The translations under genes were made by a program, and so were the position numbers. A stretch of 48,734 nucleotides of DNA from contig JAKIZK010000008.1 in the NCBI GenBank assembly GCA_022708055.1, positions 1 through 48,734 of the forward strand. The letters run 5' to 3'. The notes below the pieces were generated by a model. The model did no database searches, had not been told where the DNA came from, and saw only the letters and a list, made by a program, of their open reading frames with translations. The stretch is from Bacteroidota bacterium (lineage in GTDB: Bacteria; Bacteroidota; Bacteroidia; Chitinophagales; Chitinophagaceae). Every line of letters starts with the position of its first letter. The first letter of the stretch is position 1. Below are positions 18,180 to 25,976 of the stretch, piece after piece.

Positions 18180-18299
18180 AATGTTTATCGAGCTTGCAAA
18201 TAAATCCTGAATGTTGTGTTTGAATTTTTTATATTAATCAGTATATGGATTGAAATAAATCTTAAGATGCGCTTAAATAAACGAAAATCGATATCGAAG

Positions 18300-18450
18300 T
18301 AAAAAGGGCCAATCATTAGATTGACCCCCTTACTTACTAACCCATTAAATTCTATTGCTAAATTACAATTATGCCCCACATTTCAAAATTAAATTTTGGA
18401 CTTGTGAATAACTTTAAGCAGCAGTGGTCAGGTAAATTCAATGTTTAAAC
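18300..18450 (-). ncRNA. Candidate small RNA between radA and the zinc peptidase gene
   Basis: The spacer 18168-18618 (451 bases) has no good gene, but the minus strand contains a promoter-like pair (TTG at 18484-18486, 19 bases, TAAATTTT at 18457-18464). About 125 bases later comes an intrinsic terminator (18301-18327). Together they predict an RNA of about 150 bases. A 64-codon frame (18185-18379) runs straight through the terminator and is not convincing. The rest of the spacer is very AT-rich with no other visible signal. Inference only. Confidence 0.3.
18301..18327 (-). terminator. Intrinsic terminator in the radA upstream spacer, minus strand
   Basis: On the minus strand, GGGTCAATC pairs with GATTGGCCC (one A/C mismatch) around a TAAT loop, followed by TTTTT. 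No annotated minus-strand gene ends just before it, which suggests an unannotated transcript. Confidence 0.6.
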
Positions 18451-18456
18451 AGTGGC

Positions 18457-18486
18457 AAAATTTAAACATAAGTAATTGAAAATCAA
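18457..18486 (-). promoter_or_regulatory. Possible promoter of the candidate small RNA
   Basis: TTG (18484-18486) and TAAATTTT (18457-18464) are separated by 19 bases on the minus strand. The -7 box differs from TAnnTTTG in its last base. In such AT-rich DNA a chance match is quite possible. Confidence 0.3.
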
Positions 18487-18618
18487 TAATTTAATAATGA
18501 TATAAGTATAAATAATAGATATTTTTATATCCTAAATATGTCAAAAAGTCTTAAAAAATTACATCAAAAATGATGGTAACAAATTTGCTATTAAATTACA
18601 TCACAAAACTGCAAAAAA

Positions 18619-19320
18619 ATGATAATGTCAAATGAAATTATGCTGGTTTCCCTGTTATTTCTGGGCATCAGCTTTTTGGTATCGGCTGTATTAAAAAGTA
18701 AGTTTACTAAATACAGCAAAATTCCACTTTCCAGTGGTCTTTCGGGCAGAGAAATTGCCGAAAAAATGCTCCGGGAAAACGGTATTTTGGACGTAAAAGT
18801 GATCTCAGTTGAGGGTTTTTTGTCAGATCACTATAATCCTGCAAATAAGACAGTAAATCTAAGCCCCGATGTATATAACGGAACCAGCGTTTCTGCTGCT
18901 GCCGTAGCGGCACACGAGTGTGGACATGCAGTGCAGCATGCCACCAACTATGGCCCGTTACAGTTTAGAAGTAAAATGGTGCCTGCTGTACAAATCAGTT
19001 CTATGCTGGTAAACTGGGTTTTGCTGGCCGGTATGGTATTAATTGCCACTACTCAAAACCCTACCGTTTTATTAATTGGAATTGTTGTAATGAGTGTGAC
19101 CGTTCTTTTTACTTTAATTACACTTCCGGTTGAGTTTGATGCCAGCAAAAGAGCACTGGCCTGGTTGCAAAATACTAACGTAACCAACAGTTCAGAATTT
19201 CCGAAAGCAAAAGATGCATTGAAATGGGCAGCTACTACTTATGTGGTTGCGGCATTGGCTGCTGTTGTGCAATTGATTCAATACATAATGATTTATTTGA
19301 ATAGCAGAGATCGCAACTAA
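18619..19320 (+). CDS. Membrane zinc metallopeptidase, YugP type
   Basis: A 233-residue integral membrane protein of the YugP-like zinc peptidase family. The motif H99-E-C-G-H103 lies in VAAHECGHAVQHA. Membrane segments are seen at about 7-25, two close ones at 130-175 and one at 205-225. The start is the ATG at 18619; an in-frame ATG two codons later is possible. The substrate is unknown. The gene faces rng and shares its terminator hairpin. Confidence 0.92.
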   Translation: MIMSNEIMLVSLLFLGISFLVSAVLKSKFTKYSKIPLSSGLSGREIAEKMLRENGILDVKVISVEGFLSDHYNPANKTVNLSPDVYNGTSVSAAAVAAHECGHAVQHATNYGPLQFRSKMVPAVQISSMLVNWVLLAGMVLIATTQNPTVLLIGIVVMSVTVLFTLITLPVEFDASKRALAWLQNTNVTNSSEFPKAKDALKWAATTYVVAALAAVVQLIQYIMIYLNSRDRN

Positions 19321-19336
19321 ATAGATTTCTGAATAT

Positions 19337-19368
19337 TATAAAAGCCTGCAATATTGCGGGCTTTTATA
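19337..19368. terminator. Shared hairpin terminator, zinc peptidase gene and rng
   Basis: TATAAAAGCCTGCAAT (19337-19352) pairs over its full length with ATTGCGGGCTTTTATA (19353-19368), one G-T pair included. Seen as plus-strand RNA it ends in CTTTTATAGTTTT, suitable for termination. It includes the rng stop codon (19364-19366), so it can serve both converging genes. Confidence 0.75.
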
Positions 19369-20917
19369 GTTTTATCTCTTCATCGTGCTGGTCAAAGAAT
19401 TTGTATTCTGTAAGATGGTAATTACTGTTTTGCTCCAGCCTGGTTTTCTGTTTCAGTTTACGTTTCCACTGTGCCATCTTGGTTTTCCATGGCCAGCCTT
19501 TTGTTAAGTATGCGTACAAAATTGGATGCACAACCAGTTTTAAATTCTGATTCTTATGTGTAATCAGGTAAGTGAGATTCTTTTCTATCTCATCTTCCAA
19601 TAATAGCGTTGAAGATATTTTTCCGGTGCCATTGCAACTGGGGCACACTTCCTGTGTATTAATGTTCACCTCGGGCTTCATCCGTTGGCGGGTAATTTGC
19701 ATAATGCCAAACTTGGATATGGGAAGTACGGCATGTTTGGCCCGGTCGGGTTTCATGTATTCTTCCATTTTCTCCATCAGCTTACGCTTATTCTCAGGCA
19801 GCTTCATGTCTATGAAATCAACTACGATGATACCGCCCAGATCACGCAATCTTAACTGTCGTGCTATTTCTTCAGCAGCTTCGAGGTTGGTCTCCAGTGC
19901 ATTTTGTTCTTGATTATTGCTTACACTTTTGTATCCGCTGTTTACATCTATTACATGCAGCGCTTCCGTATGCTCAATAATGATATAAGCACCGCTATCT
20001 AAGTTCACCGTTTTACCAAAAGAAGATTTTACCTGCTTGGTAATACCAAAGGAATCAAAAATGGGTGAACCATTTTGATAAAAAGAAACAATATCCGCTT
20101 TTTCCGGAGCTATTCGTTGTATGTATGTGCGGGTATCGCTGAAAATGTTTTTATCGTTTACTACAATTTTGTTGAAGTCTTCGTTCAACAAATCACGAAG
20201 TATGCTGGTGGTCTTGGTTTGCTCGCTCAGTATGCGTGCAGGTGCTACCGCAGTTTTCAGGTTTTCCATTATCGTATTCCATAGTGCCACCAGTGCCGAC
20301 AGGTCTTCATGAAGTTCTGCAGTATTCTTTCCTTCGGCGGCAGTACGAACAATGACACCAAAATTTTTACTCTTGATGGCTTCTACTATTTTCTGAAGTC
20401 TTTTCCTTTCTTCAGAAGAATGTATTTTTCTAGATACCGCAACAATATCATTAAATGGAGTCAATACAACAAAACGACCGGGTAGCGATATTTCGCAACT
20501 TAGTCTGGGACCCTTTGCTGCAATTGGTTCTTTTAAAATTTGAACTAGTACATGAGGTTTGCCTCCCAGCACTTCATTTATTTTTCCCGTTTTTATGATT
20601 TCGGGTTCAATGGTAAATTTTGAAAAATCAAGCCCCTGCTCGGTTTTATCATTCATGCACAGGTTGGTAAACTTGAGCAAAGATTTTGCATAAGGGCTCA
20701 AATCTGTATAATGCAGAAAAGCATCTTTCTCGAACCCTACATCAACAAATGCAGCATTGAGTCCGGGTATTAGTTTTTTTACTTTACCCAGATAGAGGTC
20801 GCCCACAGCAAAACGAGCATCGCTTTTTTCGCTATGCAGTTCTACCAGCTTTTTATCTTCTAACAGGGCAATTTCTACTCCCTGAGGGGCTGCATTAATA
20901 ATAAGTTCCTTGTTCAT
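19364..20917 (-). CDS. rng: Ribonuclease G/E family endoribonuclease
   Basis: The 517-residue length fits RNase G rather than RNase E. An N-terminal S1 domain (about 35-125) is followed by the DNase I-like catalytic core, with the metal-site segments VIDVNSGYK (about 326) and GGIIVVDFIDM (about 365). The zinc-link pair CPSC near 427 joins subunits. It matures rRNA and starts mRNA decay. Its stop codon sits inside the hairpin it shares with the facing gene. A possible promoter (TTTG, 23 bases, TATATTTT) lies in the 199-base upstream spacer. Confidence 0.96.
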   Translation of the reverse strand: MNKELIINAAPQGVEIALLEDKKLVELHSEKSDARFAVGDLYLGKVKKLIPGLNAAFVDVGFEKDAFLHYTDLSPYAKSLLKFTNLCMNDKTEQGLDFSKFTIEPEIIKTGKINEVLGGKPHVLVQILKEPIAAKGPRLSCEISLPGRFVVLTPFNDIVAVSRKIHSSEERKRLQKIVEAIKSKNFGVIVRTAAEGKNTAELHEDLSALVALWNTIMENLKTAVAPARILSEQTKTTSILRDLLNEDFNKIVVNDKNIFSDTRTYIQRIAPEKADIVSFYQNGSPIFDSFGITKQVKSSFGKTVNLDSGAYIIIEHTEALHVIDVNSGYKSVSNNQEQNALETNLEAAEEIARQLRLRDLGGIIVVDFIDMKLPENKRKLMEKMEEYMKPDRAKHAVLPISKFGIMQITRQRMKPEVNINTQEVCPSCNGTGKISSTLLLEDEIEKNLTYLITHKNQNLKLVVHPILYAYLTKGWPWKTKMAQWKRKLKQKTRLEQNSNYHLTEYKFFDQHDEEIKL

Positions 20918-21068
20918 TACAGCTTAACATACATCAATGCCTAAGATGCTGTAAAACACCAGTTGTAACTGCCAGTTTGAAAAATATATGAAACTGGATA
21001 TTGTTAGCTGACAAAATAAATAGGGAGCCGACAACCGGCGGACTGAAATAAAGTAGAACAGTAATTGA

Positions 21069-21104
21069 TTAGTAAGCTGACAAAAATCTTTGACAGCTTA
21101 CTAA
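21069..21104. other. Hairpin downstream of the 31-residue ribosomal protein gene
   Basis: TTAGTAAGCTG (21069-21079) pairs exactly with CAGCTTACTAA (21094-21104); the stem extends inward with CAAA/TTTG after one mismatch. It begins 13 bases past the stop of the bS22-like gene on the minus strand but has no T-run, so it may be a processing or stability element. Nothing else is evident in 20918-21116 apart from the possible rng promoter. Confidence 0.5.
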
Positions 21105-21116
21105 CCTTTCTAATAA

Positions 21117-21212
21117 TTACTTATTTCTCTTTTTATGACGATTCTTTCTCAGTCTTTTTTTACGCTTGTGCGTCGCAATTTTATGACGCTTCCTTTTTTT
21201 ACCGCAAGGCAT
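21117..21212 (-). CDS. bS22/mS38-like small ribosomal protein (AURKAIP1/COX24 type)
   Basis: A 31-residue, extremely basic protein starting MPCGKKRKRHKIATHKRKK and ending RHKKRNK. More than half of its residues are Lys, Arg or His. It matches the short AURKAIP1/COX24-domain proteins annotated in Bacteroidota. Mitochondrial mS38 and mycobacterial bS22, which bind 16S-like rRNA in the small subunit, are in the same family. It is far below usual gene-finding cut-offs but has ATG, a clean stop and a Lys/Arg pattern that chance would not produce. It follows the TPR gene by 56 bases on the same strand and probably shares its promoter. Binding to the ribosome is inferred from family. Confidence 0.87.
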   Translation of the reverse strand: MPCGKKRKRHKIATHKRKKRLRKNRHKKRNK

Positions 21213-21268
21213 AATCTGATAATTTTTTTAATTGTGTTTATTAATAAGTTTTATCCCAATGGGGAATA

Positions 21269-22129
21269 CTACTTTCTAAGTTCATTTATCCGGTTATTAA
21301 TTTCAGCCTTTATTGCTTCATTGTTAATGAAAGGCAGGCTTTTGCTATACCAGTCGGCCGCTTCTTGTTTATGACCTGTTTTCTCTTTTAAATCTGCCAT
21401 CATCAAAATTGCTTCTAATCTATCGGGTTGGTGTCGCAACACCAGTGCCAACCGACTTTCTGCCTTATCAAACTGTTGTGTCATCAATGAGCCTTCTGCC
21501 AGTGTAATTTGTGCATATACATTATTACTATCTCTGTCAGCAACCTCTTTCAGCTTCTGGATTCCTTCCATCGGGTTATCAGAAATATTGCCAAACAGGT
21601 AACAGGCTCCCAGTCCAACTTTTGACGAATCATTTACCGGGTTCAACTTCAAAGACCGCTCAAATAAATCTTTGGCCTGCAGGGCTTTCCACTTTCTTCT
21701 CTCTGCTACATCATCCCTTATCAGGTTGTCCAAAAATAAATGGGCTGCGAAGGTGAGGTTTTTTTCTGAATTTTCCAATCTTGCAGCCTCGGCAGTGTAC
21801 CAGGCATAGGGCTCCCAGGAATTTGCACTATCGTGCCAATATTTTGCAAGTTGGTGATACACATGGATTTGCTGGTCTTTTACATCCCCACGAGAAATGC
21901 TATTTTCCAGTTGGCTTATTTTAGCCGATTGAGTAGCTGATAGGTTTTTTTTGCCAATAGCTAAAAATGTATCTATTGTTAATGCCTCAGCACCGTGGTT
22001 GTGGCCATCATCGGGGCTATGCGTTTCTGCAACCGGTTTTGATTGATTGGGTTTCTTTTTTGCACCAAAATAAATAATTGCAATAAGCAGTGCTGCAGCA
22101 CCAATTGTTAAAAGCTGGGGTCTCTTCAC
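21269..22129 (-). CDS. TPR-repeat membrane-anchored protein
   Basis: A 286-residue protein with one N-terminal membrane segment (about 7-23, LLTIGAAALLIAIIYFGA), then a His-rich linker (DDGHNHGAEA), then tetratricopeptide-like repeats from about 110 to 280 (AKDLFERSLKLNPVNDSSKVGLGACYLF, LMTQQFDKAESRLALVL). TPRs mediate protein contacts; the partner is unknown. The start is GTG and the N-terminus fits a signal anchor. It has a near-ideal promoter just upstream. The only downstream gene before rng is the 31-residue ribosomal protein. Confidence 0.87.
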   Translation of the reverse strand: MKRPQLLTIGAAALLIAIIYFGAKKKPNQSKPVAETHSPDDGHNHGAEALTIDTFLAIGKKNLSATQSAKISQLENSISRGDVKDQQIHVYHQLAKYWHDSANSWEPYAWYTAEAARLENSEKNLTFAAHLFLDNLIRDDVAERRKWKALQAKDLFERSLKLNPVNDSSKVGLGACYLFGNISDNPMEGIQKLKEVADRDSNNVYAQITLAEGSLMTQQFDKAESRLALVLRHQPDRLEAILMMADLKEKTGHKQEAADWYSKSLPFINNEAIKAEINNRINELRK

Positions 22130-22147
22130 CGTTTCAAATTAAGAGCG

Positions 22148-22180
22148 CAAAGGTACTGGCAAAAATTTGTAGTGAGACAA
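22148..22180 (-). promoter_or_regulatory. Predicted promoter of the TPR gene (and bS22-like gene)
   Basis: On the minus strand TTTG (TTG at 22178-22180) is followed after 22 bases by TACCTTTG (22148-22155), an exact TAnnTTTG match. It is 19 bases before the GTG start. Confidence 0.6.
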
Positions 22181-22373
22181 AGAAAAAAAACTTGCCTTAC
22201 ACCTTGAATATTTTTAGGCTTTTGAGTTGAAAATATAATAATCGTAAATCATTTTGCTTGAACTGAAAGAAAATGATAAAACAAGCAGAAAACTATTTTT
22301 CAAATGAGATACAAGTTAAGACGCATTGGTTTACTAATAAATAAAGTGTGAAACCTTGATTTGAAAAGGAAGT

Positions 22374-22694
22374 TTATTCATCATCATCACCCGGTCCACT
22401 ATCGGGTTTAGGCTCTTTAAGTTTTTTTACTTCGGCCACAAACTCTTTTGCAGGTTTAAATGCAGGAATATAATGTTCAGGTATATGTACTGCGATATTT
22501 TTCTTGATATTTCGGCCAATTTTTGCTGCTCTTTTTTTGGTAATAAAACTTCCAAATCCTCTTATGTAAATATTTTCCCCTCCGGCAAGTGTATCTTTAA
22601 CTTCTTTAAACATGGTTTCAAGAGTTACAAGCACATCTACCTTTGGTATGCCTGTTTTTTCAGAAATCTGATTTACCAGGTCAGCTTTTCTCAT
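22374..22694 (-). CDS. HU/IHF-family DNA-binding protein
   Basis: A 106-residue nucleoid protein. The N-terminal dimerisation helices (KADLVNQISEKTG) and the beta-arm region (NIYIRGFGSFITKKRAAKIGRNIKK) match the HU/IHF family. The C-terminus adds an unusual acidic tail, KEPKPDSGPGDDDE, beyond the 90-95 residues of typical HU. It is divergent from mutY across a 158-base spacer with its own promoter-like element. It bends DNA and organises the nucleoid; whether it acts as a homodimer is unknown. Confidence 0.94.
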   Translation of the reverse strand: MRKADLVNQISEKTGIPKVDVLVTLETMFKEVKDTLAGGENIYIRGFGSFITKKRAAKIGRNIKKNIAVHIPEHYIPAFKPAKEFVAEVKKLKEPKPDSGPGDDDE

Positions 22695-22737
22695 GATCGC
22701 AATTTTAAGTTGGTTGAAGGTTGGCTAAAATGACAAG

Positions 22738-22768
22738 CCAATTTAGTGCAAATTGCAATGATATTCAA
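22738..22768 (-). promoter_or_regulatory. Predicted promoter of the HU gene
   Basis: On the minus strand TTG (22766-22768), 20 bases, then TAAATTGG (22738-22745), one mismatch from TAnnTTTG. It lies about 44 bases upstream of the ATG. Confidence 0.4.
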
Positions 22769-22852
22769 CTAAATAGGGTAATTTTTTTCTGATAAATCAA
22801 AATCTTGCCCAAAAAATAGCTGATATTTAGTCTCTTTTTTAGCCAAAAAATC

Positions 22853-23944
22853 ATGAAAAAACGTGTTGATATAACTGATAGGAATCATTTTTCGCAAATT
22901 TTATTAAAATGGAATAATGAGAAAAATGACCGTAAAATGCCCTGGAAAGGGGAGAAAAATCCTTATAAAATATGGCTAAGCGAGATAATATTACAACAAA
23001 CGAGGGTGGCACAGGGTCTGGCTTATTATTCAAAATTCATTAAAACATTTCCTGACATTCACCAGTTGGCCAAAGCTTCAGATGATAAAGTATTGAAATT
23101 ATGGGAAGGGCTGGGTTATTATGCCCGCTGTCGCAATATGCATGCTACCGCAAAGTATATTTCTAAAGAATTGAATGGAAATTTTCCAAACCGGTACGAA
23201 AGTATAAAAGCATTAAAAGGTGTCGGACCTTATACAGCTGCCGCTATCGCCTCTTTTGCATTTAACCAGCCTTATGCAGTGGTTGATGGTAATGTGTACA
23301 GAGTATTGGCCAGAGTATTTGGTATTCAACAGTCAATTGATAGCATTGAAGGAAAAAAATATTTTACAAAGCTTGCTAATGAATTGCTTGATCATGCAAA
23401 ACCGGGCTTGTACAATCAGGCTATAATGGACTTTGGAGCTTCGGTTTGCAAACCGGTAAATCCATTGTGTAACACTTGTGTGTTTAATAAAAAATGTATT
23501 GCTTTTTTGACAGGCAAAGCTGCTATGCTGCCGCGAAAAGAAAACAAACTAATTATTCAATACCGTATATTTTACTTTCTGGTATTCAACTACAAAAACA
23601 AAATTGCTATTCAAAAGCGAAATGATAACGACATCTGGAAAGGCTTATATGCTTTCCCTTTTTTGGAATCCAAAAAGGCAATGCTGATGAAAACAGTTAT
23701 TGGCAAGGCTGTAAACTATCTTGATTTAAAAAATACTGATATTGAATTCATTGATTGCTCTAAAACTTATGTGCAAAAATTGACTCATCAGTCTATCAAT
23801 GCCCGGTTTGTTACCATAAAACTTGCCAATAAACCCGGGGGTGCCAACCGGCTTATATGGGTTACAAAAAAACAATTTGGGCAATATGCTTTTCCGCAAA
23901 TCATTAATAGCTATCTTTCTATATCCTTTACAAAAAGTATATAA
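22853..23944 (+). CDS. mutY: Adenine DNA glycosylase MutY
   Basis: MutY removes adenine mispaired with 8-oxoguanine. In the 363 residues, E44 (LSEIILQQTR) and D145 (VVDGNVYRV) are the catalytic pair, and LKGVGPYTAAAIASFAF (121-137) is the helix-hairpin-helix. The iron-sulfur cluster ligands are C199-x6-C206-x2-C209-x5-C215. A NUDIX-like C-terminal domain follows for 8-oxoG recognition. It begins the mutY-ssb-gldE-gldD run and is divergent from HU. A small hairpin at 23960-23977 follows its stop. Confidence 0.97.
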   Translation: MKKRVDITDRNHFSQILLKWNNEKNDRKMPWKGEKNPYKIWLSEIILQQTRVAQGLAYYSKFIKTFPDIHQLAKASDDKVLKLWEGLGYYARCRNMHATAKYISKELNGNFPNRYESIKALKGVGPYTAAAIASFAFNQPYAVVDGNVYRVLARVFGIQQSIDSIEGKKYFTKLANELLDHAKPGLYNQAIMDFGASVCKPVNPLCNTCVFNKKCIAFLTGKAAMLPRKENKLIIQYRIFYFLVFNYKNKIAIQKRNDNDIWKGLYAFPFLESKKAMLMKTVIGKAVNYLDLKNTDIEFIDCSKTYVQKLTHQSINARFVTIKLANKPGGANRLIWVTKKQFGQYAFPQIINSYLSISFTKSI

Positions 23945-23959
23945 ATCTTTACTGCAAGA

Positions 23960-23977
23960 CAATGGAGGCATCCATTG
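23960..23977 (+). other. Small hairpin after mutY
   Basis: CAATGGA (23960-23966) pairs exactly with TCCATTG (23971-23977) around a GGCA loop, 15 bases past the mutY stop. There is no T-tract, so it is only a weak terminator candidate. Confidence 0.4.
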
Positions 23978-23999
23978 ACTTTGGAATTCTTCAATTTTC

Positions 24000-24029
24000 T
24001 TGCTGAATGTCAATAAAATGCTAACTTTA
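24000..24029 (+). promoter_or_regulatory. Predicted promoter of ssb
   Basis: TTG (24000-24002), 19 bases, then TAACTTTA (24022-24029), one base off TAnnTTTG. It gives a leader of about 50 bases before the ssb ATG. Confidence 0.4.
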
Positions 24030-24086
24030 GAAACACTTTCTAACTGCCGCTTGACAAAAAATTTTTGAAACTCAAAGAATAAATGT

Positions 24087-24512
24087 ATGAGAGGCGTAAA
24101 CCGTGTTATGTTAATTGGCAATTTGGGCAAAGACCCGGATGTACAACACCTTGAAGGAAATATTGCAGTGGCAAAATTTCCATTAGCTACTACAGAAACT
24201 TTTAAAGACAGAAACGGGAAATTGGTTTCGCAAACCGAGTGGCACACCATTGTTTTGTGGCGGGGTCTTGCCGAGCTGGCAAGTAAGTACCTGCACAAGA
24301 GCAGCCTTGTATATATTGAAGGCAGATTGCGTACCCGCACCTGGGATGATAAAGACGGTAACCGAAAATTTGCAACTGAAATAGTGGGCGATAATTTAAT
24401 TATGCTTGATAAAAGATCAGATGGTGGTGGTCAGTCATCCGATTCCGGCATTGAAGGAATAGGTGGTAGCGATATGCCCATGGGCGATCCATCCGAATCA
24501 TTGCCATACTGA
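24087..24512 (+). CDS. ssb: Single-stranded DNA-binding protein
   Basis: A 141-residue SSB with an OB fold at about residues 1-105 (MRGVNRVMLIGNLGKDPDV; SLVYIEGRLRTRTWDDKDG). The linker is Gly/Ser-rich (109-129). SSB C-terminal tips are normally acidic and end in Pro-Phe (DDDIPF); here the tip reads DPSESLPY, with Tyr last and fewer acids. It protects single-stranded DNA in replication and repair, and its tip recruits partners. It lies between mutY and gldE, an order also seen elsewhere in Bacteroidota. Confidence 0.96.
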   Translation: MRGVNRVMLIGNLGKDPDVQHLEGNIAVAKFPLATTETFKDRNGKLVSQTEWHTIVLWRGLAELASKYLHKSSLVYIEGRLRTRTWDDKDGNRKFATEIVGDNLIMLDKRSDGGGQSSDSGIEGIGGSDMPMGDPSESLPY

Positions 24513-24564
24513 AACAGTTCATTTACTTTTCATCCCCTGATCATAGTTTCCTCTTTTGAATACA

Positions 24565-24572
24565 TAACTTTG
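24565..24572 (+). promoter_or_regulatory. Predicted -7 box of gldE
   Basis: TAACTTTG is an exact TAnnTTTG match, 54 bases before the TTG start of gldE. No TTG is found at the usual upstream distance. Confidence 0.45.
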
Positions 24573-24626
24573 CCAGGTAATCGGGTATAATGACAGATAT
24601 ACCTTTTCTAAACAAAATAACCAGCT

Positions 24627-25976
24627 TTGGATAATCTCTTTTTCAGTTTTTCCGACATTAAATATTTTTTGTTCACTTTCTTGGCTGCCAACTTTCAGGG
24701 TACTACATTTCTGTTGGTTGCCTTAATAGTATTGCTGGTATTGTATTTCACCATTTCGGGAGCTGAGGCTGCATTGTTTTCTTTGGAAAAAAAGGAAATC
24801 AATCTGTTGAAAACAAAAGATCATACTGCTGCAAGAAGAATTGTCAACCTGCTGGATGAGCCAAAAGAATTATTTGCATCATTATTAATTGCAGGAACCT
24901 TTATCGCTATTTGTATTATTGTACTTGCCAATCTGTTGATAGATAAATTACTTTCATTAGAAAATATTAGTGGTGCAATTGCACTGGCGGGCAAAGTTTT
25001 GGTAATTGCATTTGTGTTGATATTTTTTGGACGCATACTTCCAAAAGTATGGGCAACTCAAAATAATCTTCGTTTTGCTTATGGATGCTCCTGGATAATT
25101 GAAGGTTTGCATGTATTGGTACGCAAAATCAGCCGATGGATTGTATCTCTTGCTGATGGTATAGGTAAACGTGCCGGTACCGTGAAAACCGAAGTAATGA
25201 ATATGCAGGAACTGGATGAGGTAATTGATATTAAAACAGATGCAGAAGCAACGCCAGAAGAGAAAAACATTATGCGTGGGGTGATAAAGTTTGGAAACAT
25301 TACCGTAAGGCAAGTAATGAAAAGCCGGTTGGATGTAAATGGCATAGAGTGGAATAGCAATTTTGGCGACCTCATAAAACGAATAGGTGAACTTAGATAT
25401 TCGCGGCTTCCGGTGTTTAAAGGCAGCATGGATAATGTAGTAGGTATGATCAACACAAAAGATCTCATTTCCTATCTCGGTCAACCATCACATTACGACT
25501 GGCATCCATTGATGCGCCAGCCTTTTTTTGTACCCGAACAAAAACTGATAGAAGACCTGCTGAAAGATTTTCAACAGAAGCGGATTCACTTTGCAGTAGT
25601 GGTTGATGAGTTTGGCGGCACCAGTGGCATTGTTACGATGGAGGATATTCTTGAAGAAGTAATAGGGGATATAAGAGATGAATTTGATATTGAAGAAAGC
25701 AATAACAAGAAGCTGGATGATTATAACTACCTTTTTGAAGGTAAAACCTTAATACATGAAGCTTGCCGGCTGATGAAGTTGCCTCTAAATACTTTTGATA
25801 CGGTAAGAGGTGAAAGTGAAACGGTGGCCGGTTTGGTAATGGAAGTGGCCGGCGATATTCCAGCTGATAATGAAAATATACCCTGTGGCGATTTTAATTT
25901 TAGTGTAACACAATCTGAAAATAATAGAATAAAGCTGGTGAAATTTTCTATCAATTCTCCCGTTAATAATTTATGA
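24627..25976 (+). CDS. gldE: Gliding motility-associated protein GldE
   Basis: GldE-like proteins have the CNNM/CorC plan. In 449 residues there is an N-terminal DUF21 membrane domain (hydrophobic segments at about 20-45, 85-110 and 115-140), a CBS pair (about 210-330, with DEFGGTSGIVTMEDILEEVI) and a CorC-type C-terminal domain (about 345-435). Genetic studies in Flavobacterium link gldE to gldD and gliding. The start must be TTG or downstream of it: an in-frame TAA lies six bases upstream. It overlaps gldD by four bases (ATGA). No other gld genes occur here, so gliding or type IX secretion cannot be concluded. Confidence 0.92.
   Translation: MDNLFFSFSDIKYFLFTFLAANFQGTTFLLVALIVLLVLYFTISGAEAALFSLEKKEINLLKTKDHTAARRIVNLLDEPKELFASLLIAGTFIAICIIVLANLLIDKLLSLENISGAIALAGKVLVIAFVLIFFGRILPKVWATQNNLRFAYGCSWIIEGLHVLVRKISRWIVSLADGIGKRAGTVKTEVMNMQELDEVIDIKTDAEATPEEKNIMRGVIKFGNITVRQVMKSRLDVNGIEWNSNFGDLIKRIGELRYSRLPVFKGSMDNVVGMINTKDLISYLGQPSHYDWHPLMRQPFFVPEQKLIEDLLKDFQQKRIHFAVVVDEFGGTSGIVTMEDILEEVIGDIRDEFDIEESNNKKLDDYNYLFEGKTLIHEACRLMKLPLNTFDTVRGESETVAGLVMEVAGDIPADNENIPCGDFNFSVTQSENNRIKLVKFSINSPVNNL

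Noticed and set aside
18185-18379. Minus-strand frame of 64 codons in the radA upstream spacer.
   Set aside because: It starts with GTG, runs through a terminator hairpin and has unremarkable AT-driven composition.
23726-24340. Minus-strand frame of 204 codons across the mutY end and ssb.
   Set aside because: It covers two well-supported plus-strand genes and their spacer; no domain visible.
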